Assembly (NCBI RefSeq): GCF_004293625.1
Contig: NZ_CP033040.1
Span: 1 to 64,000 of the forward strand
Origin: Thiomicrorhabdus indica
GTDB taxonomy: Bacteria; Pseudomonadota; Gammaproteobacteria; Thiomicrospirales; Thiomicrospiraceae
Direction of reading: 5' to 3'
DNA: 64,000 nucleotides
Under the pieces are notes generated by a model. The model was given only the letters and a program-made list of their open reading frames with translations. It made no database searches and was not told the DNA's origin. The position numbers and the translations under genes are program-made. Shown one piece after another: positions 42,944 to 52,003 of the stretch (positions are counted from its first letter, which is position 1; every line of letters begins with the position of its first letter).

Positions 42944-44143
42944 TCATGCAGAACCACCCAATCGTTCACGCTGATAACTTCCATCTTGCACATGTTGACA
43001 CCACTGCAAGTTGTCTAAGTACCATTGAACAGTTTTACGAATACCCGATTCAAAAGTCTCTTGCGGTGTCCAGCCTAATTCTCTCTCAATTTTACTTGCA
43101 TCAATCGCATAGCGCATATCATGACCAGGACGATCTTGCACATATTTGATTAATGCTTGATAGCTATCGGCATTACCCGGCTCACAAGAGTAACTGTCAA
43201 TATTCGGATTGTTTTCAGAGGGCGAAAGCTCTTCCAAAATGGCGCAGATGGTTTTGACCACATCGATATTTTGTTTTTCGTTATGACCACCGATATTATA
43301 GGTTTCACCCACTTTACCCTGAGTCGCAACCACCACTAATGCACGAGCATGATCTTCAACATAAAGCCAATCACGGATTTGATTGCCTTTACCATAAACA
43401 GGAAGAGGTTTACCATCTAAGGCATTTAATATCATCAAAGGAATAAGTTTTTCGGGAAAATGGTAAGGGCCGTAATTATTGGAGCAATTTGTTACCAGTG
43501 TTGGCATTCCATAAGTTCGCTGCCAAGCACGCACTAAGTGATCCGAACCGGCTTTGGATGCAGAATATGGCGAACTTGGTGCATAAGCGGTTTTTTCAGT
43601 AAACAACGGTAAGCCACTAGAGATTGCTTCGTCGTTATCACTCCTCGCAATGACCTTTTCATTTTCGGTCATCGTGAACGAAGCGTGTCGATCTACTTCA
43701 TCTGGGTGAGGTAAGTCACCGTAAACTTCATCAGTAGAAATATGGTGGAAACGGAAATTCTCTTTTTTACCGGCCGGTAGATTTGTCCAAAAAGCTCTGG
43801 ATTGTTCTAAAAGCGTGTAAGTTCCCACAATATTAGTTTGAATAAACTCTCCCGGCCCGTCAATCGATCTGTCAACGTGAGACTCAGCGGCTAGATGCAT
43901 CACAATATCCGGTTGATGCAGCTCAAATACACGTTTTAGTGCGACTGCATCACAAATATCAACCTGCTCAAAGGCATAGCGTTCATTCTCACTCACCGAT
44001 TCGAGTGACTCTAAATTTCCCGCATAGGTGAGTTTATCGACATTAACCACCGAATGCTCGGTGTCATGAATCAAATGACGAATCACCGCAGAGCCGATAA
44101 AACCGGCTCCACCGGTGACAAGAATTTTTTTTGCGTTTGTCAT
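42944..44143 (-). CDS. rfbB: dTDP-glucose 4,6-dehydratase with an in-frame repeat insert
   Basis: The second enzyme of dTDP-L-rhamnose synthesis. It has the NAD-binding [11 protein letters not shown], the active-site stretch [17 protein letters not shown] and [35 protein letters not shown] and [10 protein letters not shown]. The length of 399 residues exceeds the family's usual 355-360. Part of the excess is a peptide at about 158-175 ([18 protein letters not shown]) encoded by a REP-like element, placed between the DEVYGD loop and [13 protein letters not shown]. The element is in phase, without stop codons. rfbB starts one base after the rfbD stop, in the order rfbA-rfbC-rfbD-rfbB on the minus strand. 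Confidence 0.96.
   Translation of the reverse strand: MTNAKKILVTGGAGFIGSAVIRHLIHDTEHSVVNVDKLTYAGNLESLESVSENERYAFEQVDICDAVALKRVFELHQPDIVMHLAAESHVDRSIDGPGEFIQTNIVGTYTLLEQSRAFWTNLPAGKKENFRFHHISTDEVYGDLPHPDEVDRHASFTMTENEKVIARSDNDEAISSGLPLFTEKTAYAPSSPYSASKAGSDHLVRAWQRTYGMPTLVTNCSNNYGPYHFPEKLIPLMILNALDGKPLPVYGKGNQIRDWLYVEDHARALVVVATQGKVGETYNIGGHNEKQNIDVVKTICAILEELSPSENNPNIDSYSCEPGNADSYQALIKYVQDRPGHDMRYAIDASKIERELGWTPQETFESGIRKTVQWYLDNLQWCQHVQDGSYQRERLGGSA
43619..43671. repeat. REP-like element inside rfbB
   Basis: On the minus strand: GGTCATTGCGAGGAGTG, then a few bases and GACGAAGCAATCTC, the canonical form of the element. It is translated as the extra peptide at about residues 158-175 of RfbB. 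Confidence 0.9.
43769..43778. repeat. ACCGGCCGGT palindrome in rfbB
   Basis: Exact copy read as Pro-Ala-Gly in [10 protein letters not shown]. It also lies in a segment that looks longer than in usual RfbB. Confidence 0.95.
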
Positions 44144-44144
44144 C

Positions 44145-45065
44145 TTAATTTTCTTTCTTTAATTCTGTTAAACATTCAATCAGTGAGTCGCGCCAATAGG
44201 GGATTTCAATATTGAAGTCTGCTTTAATTTTGGCTTTATTCATCACACTGAAGTGTGGCCGAATGGCTGGTGTCGGATAGTCTTTTGTTTCAATTGGCTT
44301 AACATCACAATTGATATCAGCCAATTCGAAAATCGCTTTGGCAAAGTCATACCAAGAGCAGACACCTTCATTCGAATAATGGTAAATTTGAAAACCATTG
44401 TCATTGCGAGGAGCGCTAGCGTCGTGGCAATCTAAAATTTTTCTAGATTGCTTCGCTTCACTGTCAATGATGTCAAGAATCGCATCCGCCAAATCTGTCG
44501 CATAGGTCGGGCTACCAATTTGGTCAAAAATAATCCCAAGCTGATTACGCTCTTTACCTAAACGCAGCATCGTTTTGACAAAATTATTTCCGAACTCCGA
44601 ATAGACCCAGCTGGTTCGAATAATACAACCGGCCGGTGAAATTTCACGCATGGCCTGTTCACCCTTAAGCTTTGTTTCACCATAAATGTTTTGTGGGCAG
44701 GTTTCGTCTGTTTCAATGTAAGGTCGATAATTCTGACCATTAAAGACATAATCCGTACTAATCTGAATCAGAACCATATCTTTTTGCTTGGCAATTTGAG
44801 CCAATTGTTTAACCGCCAAATGATTGATCTTATCGGCCAAACCCGGTTCGGACTCCGCTCGATCCACAGCAGTATAAGCGGCACAATTTATCACCATATC
44901 AAAGCATTTATCAACAAAATACTGATCAATTGCAGCACTTGACGACAAGTCTAACTCTTCGCTACCAACAAAAGTAAATTGATACTGTGGATATTTTTTT
45001 GAAAGTTTTTGAATAGATTGGCCAAGCTGACCAGTCTTACCTGTAACCAAAACTGACTTATTCAT
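44145..45065 (-). CDS. rfbD: dTDP-4-dehydrorhamnose reductase with an in-frame repeat insert
   Basis: The last step of dTDP-L-rhamnose synthesis (NADPH-dependent). The frame is open to 45170, but ATG 45065 gives [17 protein letters not shown], the family start, overlapping the rfbC end by 8 bases. Marks: [70 protein letters not shown]. From this start it has 306 residues against a usual 290-300. The excess lies at about 202-223 ([20 protein letters not shown]), encoded by a REP-like element between [13 protein letters not shown] and [17 protein letters not shown]. Confidence 0.95.
   Translation of the reverse strand: MNKSVLVTGKTGQLGQSIQKLSKKYPQYQFTFVGSEELDLSSSAAIDQYFVDKCFDMVINCAAYTAVDRAESEPGLADKINHLAVKQLAQIAKQKDMVLIQISTDYVFNGQNYRPYIETDETCPQNIYGETKLKGEQAMREISPAGCIIRTSWVYSEFGNNFVKTMLRLGKERNQLGIIFDQIGSPTYATDLADAILDIIDSEAKQSRKILDCHDASAPRNDNGFQIYHYSNEGVCSWYDFAKAIFELADINCDVKPIETKDYPTPAIRPHFSVMNKAKIKADFNIEIPYWRDSLIECLTELKKEN
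44397..44465. repeat. REP-like element inside rfbD
   Basis: On the plus strand: GTCATTGCGAGGAGCG, then GTGGCAATCTA, followed by a back-to-back partial unit TAGATTGCTTCGCTTCACTG. The two halves form an inverted repeat (GCAATCTA / TAGATTGC) around AAATTTTTC. It is read through as about 22 codons of RfbD. Confidence 0.88.
44628..44637. repeat. ACCGGCCGGT palindrome in rfbD
   Basis: Exact copy read as Pro-Ala-Gly in [13 protein letters not shown]. Confidence 0.95.
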
Positions 45066-45633
45066 AATAATTAATGCCAAAATCAAAATACTCGGGAAGC
45101 TCATCCAACGAAGGGTGCTTCTGGTCTTTTTCGGACAATAGAATCGCTGACTCGTCCATCTGCCAATCAATATCTAAACTAGAATCATTAAATGCCAAAC
45201 CGCGATCATTTTCAGGTGAGTAGTAATTATCACACTTATAAGAAAAGATAGCAGACTCACTCAACACCACAAATCCATGCGCAAAGCCGCGAGGGACAAA
45301 AAGTTGGTGTTTATTCTCTGCACTGAGTTTTGCCGTGACAACTTGGCCAAATGTCGGACTCCCTTTTCGAATATCGACGGCAACATCTAACACCTCGCCT
45401 TCAATGACACGGACTAACTTAGATTGAGAAAAAGGAGGTAACTGAAAATGTAGTCCACGGAGCACACCTTTAGAAGACTTGGATTCATTATCTTGACAGA
45501 AATTTACTTCGTGCCCAATAAACGCCTCAAACTGATCCTGGCGGAAGGTTTCCATGAAATAACCACGCGCATCACCAAACACTTTGGGCTTAATGAGCAC
45601 TACATCAGGTACCGATTGACGAATAAATTCCAT
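45058..45633 (-). CDS. rfbC: dTDP-4-dehydrorhamnose 3,5-epimerase
   Basis: Epimerises dTDP-4-keto-6-deoxyglucose at C3 and C5. The 191-residue cupin has the family signature GVLRGLHFQLPPFSQSKLVRV with the catalytic His, ARGYFMETFRQDQFEAFIG at the N-terminus, and PRGFAHGFVVLSESAIFSYKCDNYYSP with the catalytic Tyr region. Its ATG shares a base with the rfbA stop (TAATG overlap), and its end overlaps the rfbD start, so the cluster is translationally coupled. Length and motifs are normal. Confidence 0.97.
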   Translation of the reverse strand: MEFIRQSVPDVVLIKPKVFGDARGYFMETFRQDQFEAFIGHEVNFCQDNESKSSKGVLRGLHFQLPPFSQSKLVRVIEGEVLDVAVDIRKGSPTFGQVVTAKLSAENKHQLFVPRGFAHGFVVLSESAIFSYKCDNYYSPENDRGLAFNDSSLDIDWQMDESAILLSEKDQKHPSLDELPEYFDFGINYYE

Positions 45634-46520
45634 TAGTTCAATCTCCCCTCTTCCGCTCGGCGTAACAGGTATTGGCCATACTGATTTTTCTTCAATGGTT
45701 GTGCTAATTCGATCAATTGTTGTTTGCTGATATAGCCCATTTCAAAAGCGATTTCTTCTAAGCACGCTACCTTTAGGCCTTGACGTTTTTCAATGGTTTC
45801 AATAAACATTGATGCCTCTAGAAGGCTTTCATGAGTACCTGTATCGAGCCAAGCAAAACCTCGTCCCATAGTTTCAAGCTTCAAACGCTGCTCAGAAAGG
45901 TACATTTGGTTAACGGTGGTAATTTCTAATTCACCCCGATGAGAAGGCTTAACTTGCTTGGATTTTTGAATAACATCATTCGGGTAAAAATATAACCCTG
46001 TGACCGCATAGTTGGATTTTGGAATATCTGGTTTTTCTTCTAATGATACGACATTGCCATTTTCGTCAAACTCCGCAACGCCATATCGTTCTGGATCATG
46101 AACGTGATAACCGAATACCGTTGCTTTGTTCTCTTGTTTGGCATTTTCAACCGCGTTGGCGGTCATTTTAGGGAGGTCATGACCGTAATAGATGTTATCA
46201 CCTAAAATCAGACACACATCTGCATCGCCAATAAACTCTTCTCCCAAAATAAATGCTTGAGCAAGCCCATCAGGTGAGGGTTGAACGATATATTCAAAAT
46301 TTAAGCCCAACTCTTTGCCATCACCAAGTAGATTTTGGAAACTTGCTTGATCCTCAGGTGTTGTGATGATCAGAATTTCCTGAATACCTGCCAACATTAA
46401 GACAGATAATGGATAGTAAATCATCGGCTTGTCATATAGTGGGACTAACTGCTTCGATACACCTTTCGTAATCGGATAAAGACGGGTTCCTGAACCGCCT
46501 GCTAAGACTATTCCTTTCAT
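45633..46520 (-). CDS. rfbA: Glucose-1-phosphate thymidylyltransferase
   Basis: Makes dTDP-glucose from dTTP and glucose 1-phosphate, the first step towards dTDP-L-rhamnose. The 295-residue protein has the nucleotide-binding start [35 protein letters not shown] (the metal-binding Asp), [23 protein letters not shown] and [16 protein letters not shown]. It is the first rfb gene on the minus strand, 15 bases after glmS. The glycan export cluster at 34-40 kb, with an RgpF domain and a rhamnosyltransferase-like enzyme, is a likely consumer. Confidence 0.97.
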   Translation of the reverse strand: MKGIVLAGGSGTRLYPITKGVSKQLVPLYDKPMIYYPLSVLMLAGIQEILIITTPEDQASFQNLLGDGKELGLNFEYIVQPSPDGLAQAFILGEEFIGDADVCLILGDNIYYGHDLPKMTANAVENAKQENKATVFGYHVHDPERYGVAEFDENGNVVSLEEKPDIPKSNYAVTGLYFYPNDVIQKSKQVKPSHRGELEITTVNQMYLSEQRLKLETMGRGFAWLDTGTHESLLEASMFIETIEKRQGLKVACLEEIAFEMGYISKQQLIELAQPLKKNQYGQYLLRRAEEGRLN

Positions 46521-46535
46521 TATTTCCCTTTATTT

Positions 46536-48386
46536 TTACTCTACTGTAACCGACTTTGCCAGATTACGCGGTTGGTCTACGTCGGTTCCTTTAATTAACG
46601 CAACATGATAACTTAAAAGCTGCAACGCAACGTTAAAGGTGATTGGAGCTGTGATTCGGCCAACATTAGTAGTCGCTTTAATCACATGAAACCCCTCTTC
46701 CGAACTGATATCGGATTTCTCATCTTCAAATACGATCATTTGCCCACCGCGAGCTTTGACCTCTTGCAGATTGGATTTTAGTTTTTCCAATAGATCATCA
46801 TGCGAGGCAATGGTCACCACAGGCATCGTTTCATCAATCAAAGCCAATGGGCCATGCTTTAATTCACCGGCCGGGTATGCTTCGGCGTGAATATAGCTAA
46901 TTTCTTTTAGTTTTAAGGCACCTTCCATGGCGATTGGGTACATAGTTCCTCGCCCTAGGAACAGCGCACTATTTTTATCAGCAAATTGATTGGCAAGGGA
47001 TTTAATCGCTTTTTCATGCTTTAACGCGCCCTGAATCAGTTTTGGAAGTTTTTGCAATCCACTGACTATCAACCTCTCTCGATCACTGCAAAGAACCTGT
47101 TTTGTTTTGCCAACGGCAACCAACAGTAGGGCTAAAGCGACAAGTTGCGTTGTAAATGCTTTGGTCGAAGCGACACCAATTTCTGGGCCTGCATGGGTTA
47201 AAAATGTTAAATCCGATTCTCGAGTTAAACTGGACTCCGGCACATTACAAATTGTTAAGGTCGGCAGTATTTTCTCACCACGTCCTTTTTTGAGTTGTTT
47301 CAGAGCAGCGAGCGTATCTGCTGTTTCACCGGATTGACTAATCGTGACAAATAACGTGTTATCTTGAATAACAGGATTTCGATAGCGATACTCACTAGCG
47401 ACTTCAACCTGACAAGGCAGCTGTATGATATCTTCAAACCAGTACTTTGCCACCATTCCAGAATGGTAACTTGTTCCACAGGCAACAATTTGAACTTGAT
47501 TAACTTGCTCAAACAACGCTTGCGCTTGGTGACCAAAGCTTGAAACCAGCACTTCTTTTGAGGTCACTCTTCCCTCTAAGGTGTCGATGACCGCTTGAGG
47601 CTGTTCAAAAATCTCTTTATGCATGAAATGGCGATGCTCACCCAACTCCACCGAACTGGCTGTCAGGGAGGATTGTTTAATTTCTCGTTCAACGCGTTTG
47701 CCCGATTCATTAAAAATTTCAAGAGATTCTCTGGTAATTTGAGCAATATCCCCTTCTTCCAGAAAAATAAAGCTTTGCGTCACCGGCAACAGCGCTGAAA
47801 CATCTGAGGCAATGAAGTATTCGCCAATTCCAACACCAATAACTAATGGACTGCCTTTTCTAGCAGCAATCAAAGTTTCTGGATCATCAGAGCTGACAAC
47901 ACCTAAGGCATATGCACCTTCAAAAAGCGCAACGGATTTTTGAATCGCTTCAAGAAGTGAATCGCTCGTTTGGCGCTGTGCATGCACTTCATGCGCAACA
48001 ACTTCTGTGTCGGTTTGCGAGGTAAACTGATAGCCTTGTTGAATTTGTTCGGCTTTTAATTGCTGATAATTTTCGATAATGCCATTATGAACAACCGCAA
48101 TTTGCTTGTTACAAATATGCGGATGCGCATTTGTTTCAGAGGGTTCGCCATGGGTTGCCCAGCGAGTATGTGCGATACCGATATGCCCCGAAAAACTATC
48201 AACGGAGGAAATTTTCTTGCTTAGAGCATTAATTTTACCCAGCGCTCGCTGCCGTTGAAGGTTTGCATGATTGTCCAGAATAGCAACCCCGGAGGAATCA
48301 TAACCGCGATACTCTAAACGTCTTAAACCTTCTAATAAAATAGGAACAACATTTCGCTCAGCAACACCACCGACTATTCCGCACAT
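46536..48386 (-). CDS. glmS: Glutamine-fructose-6-phosphate aminotransferase
   Basis: Makes glucosamine 6-phosphate for peptidoglycan and LPS. It is 616 residues. The N-terminal Ntn amidotransferase starts MCGIVGG with nucleophile Cys2, followed by [12 protein letters not shown] and [18 protein letters not shown]. Two SIS domains follow ([52 protein letters not shown]), and the end is [13 protein letters not shown] with the conserved catalytic Lys. AAGGTGG precedes the ATG. The leader is short; no glmS ribozyme core is visible. Placement before rfbACDB suggests shared transcription of sugar-nucleotide genes. Confidence 0.97.
   Translation of the reverse strand: MCGIVGGVAERNVVPILLEGLRRLEYRGYDSSGVAILDNHANLQRQRALGKINALSKKISSVDSFSGHIGIAHTRWATHGEPSETNAHPHICNKQIAVVHNGIIENYQQLKAEQIQQGYQFTSQTDTEVVAHEVHAQRQTSDSLLEAIQKSVALFEGAYALGVVSSDDPETLIAARKGSPLVIGVGIGEYFIASDVSALLPVTQSFIFLEEGDIAQITRESLEIFNESGKRVEREIKQSSLTASSVELGEHRHFMHKEIFEQPQAVIDTLEGRVTSKEVLVSSFGHQAQALFEQVNQVQIVACGTSYHSGMVAKYWFEDIIQLPCQVEVASEYRYRNPVIQDNTLFVTISQSGETADTLAALKQLKKGRGEKILPTLTICNVPESSLTRESDLTFLTHAGPEIGVASTKAFTTQLVALALLLVAVGKTKQVLCSDRERLIVSGLQKLPKLIQGALKHEKAIKSLANQFADKNSALFLGRGTMYPIAMEGALKLKEISYIHAEAYPAGELKHGPLALIDETMPVVTIASHDDLLEKLKSNLQEVKARGGQMIVFEDEKSDISSEEGFHVIKATTNVGRITAPITFNVALQLLSYHVALIKGTDVDQPRNLAKSVTVE
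46866..46875. repeat. ACCGGCCGGG, one-mismatch relative in glmS
   Basis: Encodes Pro-Ala-Gly in the conserved [15 protein letters not shown] stretch, so protein constraint alone could explain it. Confidence 0.6.
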
Positions 48387-48647
48387 AAATGAGCCACCTT
48401 ATAATTAAATTAAGCGGTAAATTATAACGAAATGAATTATAGATAAAGCGTGATTGTCTGAATTTGCAAACTGAAATCGCAAGGAGTTGGAATCGGTATT
48501 TTTTCAAACATTAGAGTTCAACTAATCCTTAAAGAGTCGTTATAGCTCGTTATAATGCCGTAAAAAGCTCAAATTAATAGATAGGCTCGACTCTAAAACA
48601 TTTTTCGAAACTTCTGCCTGTTGCTAAAAGCGCGAGTGACTTTATTT
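48387..48647. promoter_or_regulatory. Divergent control region of glmS and the mrp operon
   Basis: For mrp (plus strand), TATAAT at 48551-48556 is a -10 candidate. It overlaps the second of two direct repeats TCGTTATA (48537-48544 and 48547-48554), a possible operator. For glmS (minus strand), two TATAAT boxes lie at 48421-48426 and 48436-48441. No clear -35 accompanies any of them. No ORF with family marks is present in the 261 bases. Confidence 0.5.
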
Positions 48648-51467
48648 ATGAACATTTTTGACTTCAACCTTGCTCTGATTGCCCTACTACCCTTTTTAGG
48701 CGCGGCTATTGCTGCTTACAGTGCAAAGTTCAATCGTCTAGCGGCTGCATGGGTCAGTGGACTCACCGCTTTTATGTGTTTATTACTGCTGATACCGACT
48801 GGTGAAAAGGTATTCGCAGGTGAAACTCTTACCCAAACTTGGAATTGGTTACCATCCATCGGTTTACTGTTCTCTTTCCGCCTAGATGGACTCTCACTAT
48901 TATTCGCCGGATTGATTTTAATTATCGGCTTACTGGTGATTATTTACGCCCGTTGGTACCTGTCTCCCAAGGATTCAATGGGACGATTTTTTGCCTATCT
49001 CATGATGTTTATGGGCTCGATGCTCGGAATAGTTCTATCTGAAAACATCCTACAATTGGTTGTATTTTGGGAACTCACATCACTGACATCCTTTTTATTA
49101 ATTAGCTACTGGCAACACCGAAAAGAGGCACGCGAAGGCGCCAAAATGGCCCTAGCAATTACCGGAATGGGTGGTTTAGCCTTATTAGGAGCTGTGCTGA
49201 TGTTGGGGCACATGGTAGGCAGCTATCAATTGAGTGATATTTTACCGGCAGGTGAACTTATAAAAAATCACGACTGGTACGCACCAATGCTCGTGCTTTT
49301 TTTACTCGGCGTGTTTACCAAATCCGCACAATTTCCATTCCACTTTTGGTTACCGCATGCGATGGCCGCTCCAACCCCTGTTTCAGCCTATCTGCATTCA
49401 GCAACAATGGTCAAAGCGGGTATCTTTTTACTGGCACGTTTTTTCCCAGCACTTTCAGGAACAGATCTGTGGATGTGGCTAGTCGGATCCGCCGGTATGA
49501 TTACTTTACTGATCGGAGCCTATACCGCTTTATTCAAACACGATTTAAAGGGCTTACTGGCCTACTCAACCATAAGTCATTTAGGGTTAATTACCTTGCT
49601 GTTCGGGTTCGGCACTCAATTTGCAGCGGTTGCAGCAATTTTCCATATTATTAATCACGCAACCTTTAAGGCGTCCCTGTTTATGGTCGCAGGTATTATC
49701 GACCATGAAACCGGCACCCGAGACATGCGCAAGCTCAATGGTCTGATTAAATACATGCCGCATACTGCGGCACTTGCAATTATCGCCTCCTTGGCAATGG
49801 CCGGCGTTCCGTTACTCAATGGCTTTTTAAGTAAGGAGATGTTTTTTGCCGAGGCGGTTATCGCATCTCAAGCAAGTATATGGGCTTGGTCAATTCCTAT
49901 CTTGGTAACCATTGCCGGTGTTTTCTCGGTCGCCTACTCCTTACGATTTGTTCATGATGTCTTTTTCAACGGTGAACCCATCGGTTTGCCAAAAACGCCA
50001 CACGAACCTCCACGCTTAATGAAAATCCCAGTCGATTTACTGGTCATTGCCTGTTTGGCGGTAGGCATTTTGCCAATGTTTACGGTCGCTCCGATTTTAG
50101 CCGTTGCGGTCGACGGCACTTTACAAGGCGATGTGCCCGAATACAGCCTAGCTATTTGGCACGGATTCAATTTACCATTAGCCATGTCAATCATGGCATT
50201 GGTGTTTGGAACGATTGTCTATTTTAAACGTCATTGGATTATCAGTTATTACGAACACCATCAGCATGTTGATGCTCGTCGTTATTTCCAAAAAATTATG
50301 GCAAATCTCATATACTCAGCTAAAGCGATAACCAGAAAATTTGACAAAGGATCACTGCAAAACTCTGCATTTTTAACACTTTTAGCAACATTTATAATCT
50401 CAATCACTGCTTATTGGCAAACAAACGGCACGATTCAAAATCTCTTTGGCACTCGAGATTGGCTGCCAATTGACCCAGTTAGCTTATTAGCTGCCGTATT
50501 GTTAATTATTGCCAGTGTGCTCAGTGCGGTTTGGCATACACACCGTGTTCGCAGCATTATTGTCGTAGGTGTTGTCGGCTTAATCGTTTCACTCACCTTT
50601 GTAAAATTCTCCGCGCCAGATTTGGCGCTTACCCAACTCTCTGTTGAGGTCGTCACTATTGTACTTCTGCTGCTGGCACTGTTTTTTCTTCCTCAGCAGA
50701 CACCAGAAGAAACCAATCGAATAAAACTTTGGCGAGATGGTCTGTTTGCCGTTGCATCGGGTATCGGAGTCACAATTTTAACCTTAATGGTCTTAAGCCG
50801 AGAATTTGATCCAATTTCCAACTTCTTCCTAAACAATAGTGTGCCTGGCGGCGGTGGAACCAATGTGGTCAACGTCATTTTAGTGGATTTCCGTGGCTTT
50901 GATACCTTGGGCGAAATCGTGGTATTGGCTCTGGCTGGTTTGGGAATCTTTGCGTTATTGCAAAACTTGAAACTACCTCAACCAGAAAGCAATGAATTTG
51001 GTCAAAATTGGAGTCAGGATCGCCACCCTGTTATTCTGCAAACCTTCTCTAGATTATTATTGCCATTGATGTTGATGGTTGCAGTCTATATTTTCCTTCG
51101 CGGTCACAATCTACCAGGTGGAGGTTTCATTGCCGGACTCATTGCATCTGTGGCATTGATTGTGTTCTACCTTGCCAATGGCATTGAGTGGACGCAACAA
51201 CGACTCAAAGTCGATATGCACTGGGCGATCGGATTAGGCGTGTTAATTGCCAGCGCCACCGGCGTGGTTTCAATGTTGGTTGGCTTCCCGTTCTTGACCT
51301 CAGCCTTTGCACACATCCATTGGCCGATAGTCGGTGAGTTTGAGCTTGCAAGCGCCATTGCGTTCGACTTAGGCGTATTCTTGGTGGTTGTCGGTGCGAC
51401 TGTTTTAAGCTTGGTTCAGCTTGGAAAACTTAGCCAACCGGCCGGTAAAGAAACAGGAAATTATTAA
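48648..51467 (+). CDS. mrpA: Mrp Na+/H+ antiporter subunit A (with fused MrpB-like end)
   Basis: The largest subunit of the Mrp multisubunit cation/proton antiporter, related to respiratory complex I subunit NuoL. The frame opens at a TTG at 48621; ATG 48648 gives MNIFDFNLALIALLPFLG, the usual start (939 residues). About 20 membrane helices. The proton-channel region includes VFWELTSLTSFLLISYW with the key Glu, FTKSAQFPFHFWLPHAMAAPTPVSAYLHSATMVKAG and FHIINHATFKASLFM. The C-terminal 140 residues (PLMLMVAVYIFLRGHNLPGGGFIAGL) are an MrpB domain, so mrpB is fused, explaining why no separate mrpB follows. Confidence 0.95.
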   Translation: MNIFDFNLALIALLPFLGAAIAAYSAKFNRLAAAWVSGLTAFMCLLLLIPTGEKVFAGETLTQTWNWLPSIGLLFSFRLDGLSLLFAGLILIIGLLVIIYARWYLSPKDSMGRFFAYLMMFMGSMLGIVLSENILQLVVFWELTSLTSFLLISYWQHRKEAREGAKMALAITGMGGLALLGAVLMLGHMVGSYQLSDILPAGELIKNHDWYAPMLVLFLLGVFTKSAQFPFHFWLPHAMAAPTPVSAYLHSATMVKAGIFLLARFFPALSGTDLWMWLVGSAGMITLLIGAYTALFKHDLKGLLAYSTISHLGLITLLFGFGTQFAAVAAIFHIINHATFKASLFMVAGIIDHETGTRDMRKLNGLIKYMPHTAALAIIASLAMAGVPLLNGFLSKEMFFAEAVIASQASIWAWSIPILVTIAGVFSVAYSLRFVHDVFFNGEPIGLPKTPHEPPRLMKIPVDLLVIACLAVGILPMFTVAPILAVAVDGTLQGDVPEYSLAIWHGFNLPLAMSIMALVFGTIVYFKRHWIISYYEHHQHVDARRYFQKIMANLIYSAKAITRKFDKGSLQNSAFLTLLATFIISITAYWQTNGTIQNLFGTRDWLPIDPVSLLAAVLLIIASVLSAVWHTHRVRSIIVVGVVGLIVSLTFVKFSAPDLALTQLSVEVVTIVLLLLALFFLPQQTPEETNRIKLWRDGLFAVASGIGVTILTLMVLSREFDPISNFFLNNSVPGGGGTNVVNVILVDFRGFDTLGEIVVLALAGLGIFALLQNLKLPQPESNEFGQNWSQDRHPVILQTFSRLLLPLMLMVAVYIFLRGHNLPGGGFIAGLIASVALIVFYLANGIEWTQQRLKVDMHWAIGLGVLIASATGVVSMLVGFPFLTSAFAHIHWPIVGEFELASAIAFDLGVFLVVVGATVLSLVQLGKLSQPAGKETGNY
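51437..51446. repeat. ACCGGCCGGT palindrome near the 3' end of mrpA
   Basis: Exact copy read as Pro-Ala-Gly in SQPAGKETG, a non-conserved tail. Confidence 0.95.
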
Positions 51468-51577
51468 GGGACTTGTCGTTATCCATATTCGCTTGGCGAT
51501 AGCCTTCCCTGGCTATTGACACCTCCAAATATGGATAATGACAACCTTTGAACTAATCGCTTACAGGAGCTATGAAA

Positions 51578-51949
51578 ATGGAAGGATTAATTGCCCTAAT
51601 GATTGGGGTCATGACTGCTGCAGGGGTATTTTTGACCTTACGTGGTCGAACCTTTCCAGTGGTTTTAGGCCTGACGCTACTTGCCTATGCGGTCAATGTA
51701 TTTTTGTTCGCAATGGGACGGTTACAAACCGGAGTGCCAGCCGTCATTCGAGAGGGCGTCACTCAATACGCAGACCCACTGCCACAAGCTTTGGTATTGA
51801 CGGCGATTGTCATAGCGTTTGGTATGACGGCATTTCTGATTGTATTGGCACTCAAAGCCCGCTCTGAAATGGGTAATGACCATGTTGATGGTACTCATCA
51901 ACCGATAGATGAAATAAGCAAAAAACAAAGTTATCACTCGAAACATTAA
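51578..51949 (+). CDS. mrpC: Mrp antiporter subunit C
   Basis: NuoK-like small membrane subunit with three helices (123 residues). Marks: LIALMIGVMTAAGVFLTLRGR, VVLGLTLLAYAVNVFLFAMG and DPLPQALVLTAIVIAFGMTAFLI, the last being the conserved MrpC/NuoK block. Two in-frame ATGs lie at 51572 and 51578; AGGAG is 2 and 8 bases before them, so 51578 is preferred. It is 110 bases after mrpA and 54 before mrpD. Confidence 0.94.
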   Translation: MEGLIALMIGVMTAAGVFLTLRGRTFPVVLGLTLLAYAVNVFLFAMGRLQTGVPAVIREGVTQYADPLPQALVLTAIVIAFGMTAFLIVLALKARSEMGNDHVDGTHQPIDEISKKQSYHSKH

Positions 51950-52003
51950 CCCTGTTGGAATTGTTAAGCCAGCGAAGACCTACCGCTGCTCTGAGAAAAC
52001 CTT

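Noticed and set aside
24385-44465. CRISPR array interpretation of the REP-like repeats
   Set aside because: The repeats are not evenly spaced direct repeats with unique spacers, and no cas gene is present.
48387-48420. glmS ribozyme or riboswitch upstream of glmS
   Set aside because: The leader is only a few tens of bases and no ribozyme core was recognised; such ribozymes are typical of Gram-positive bacteria.
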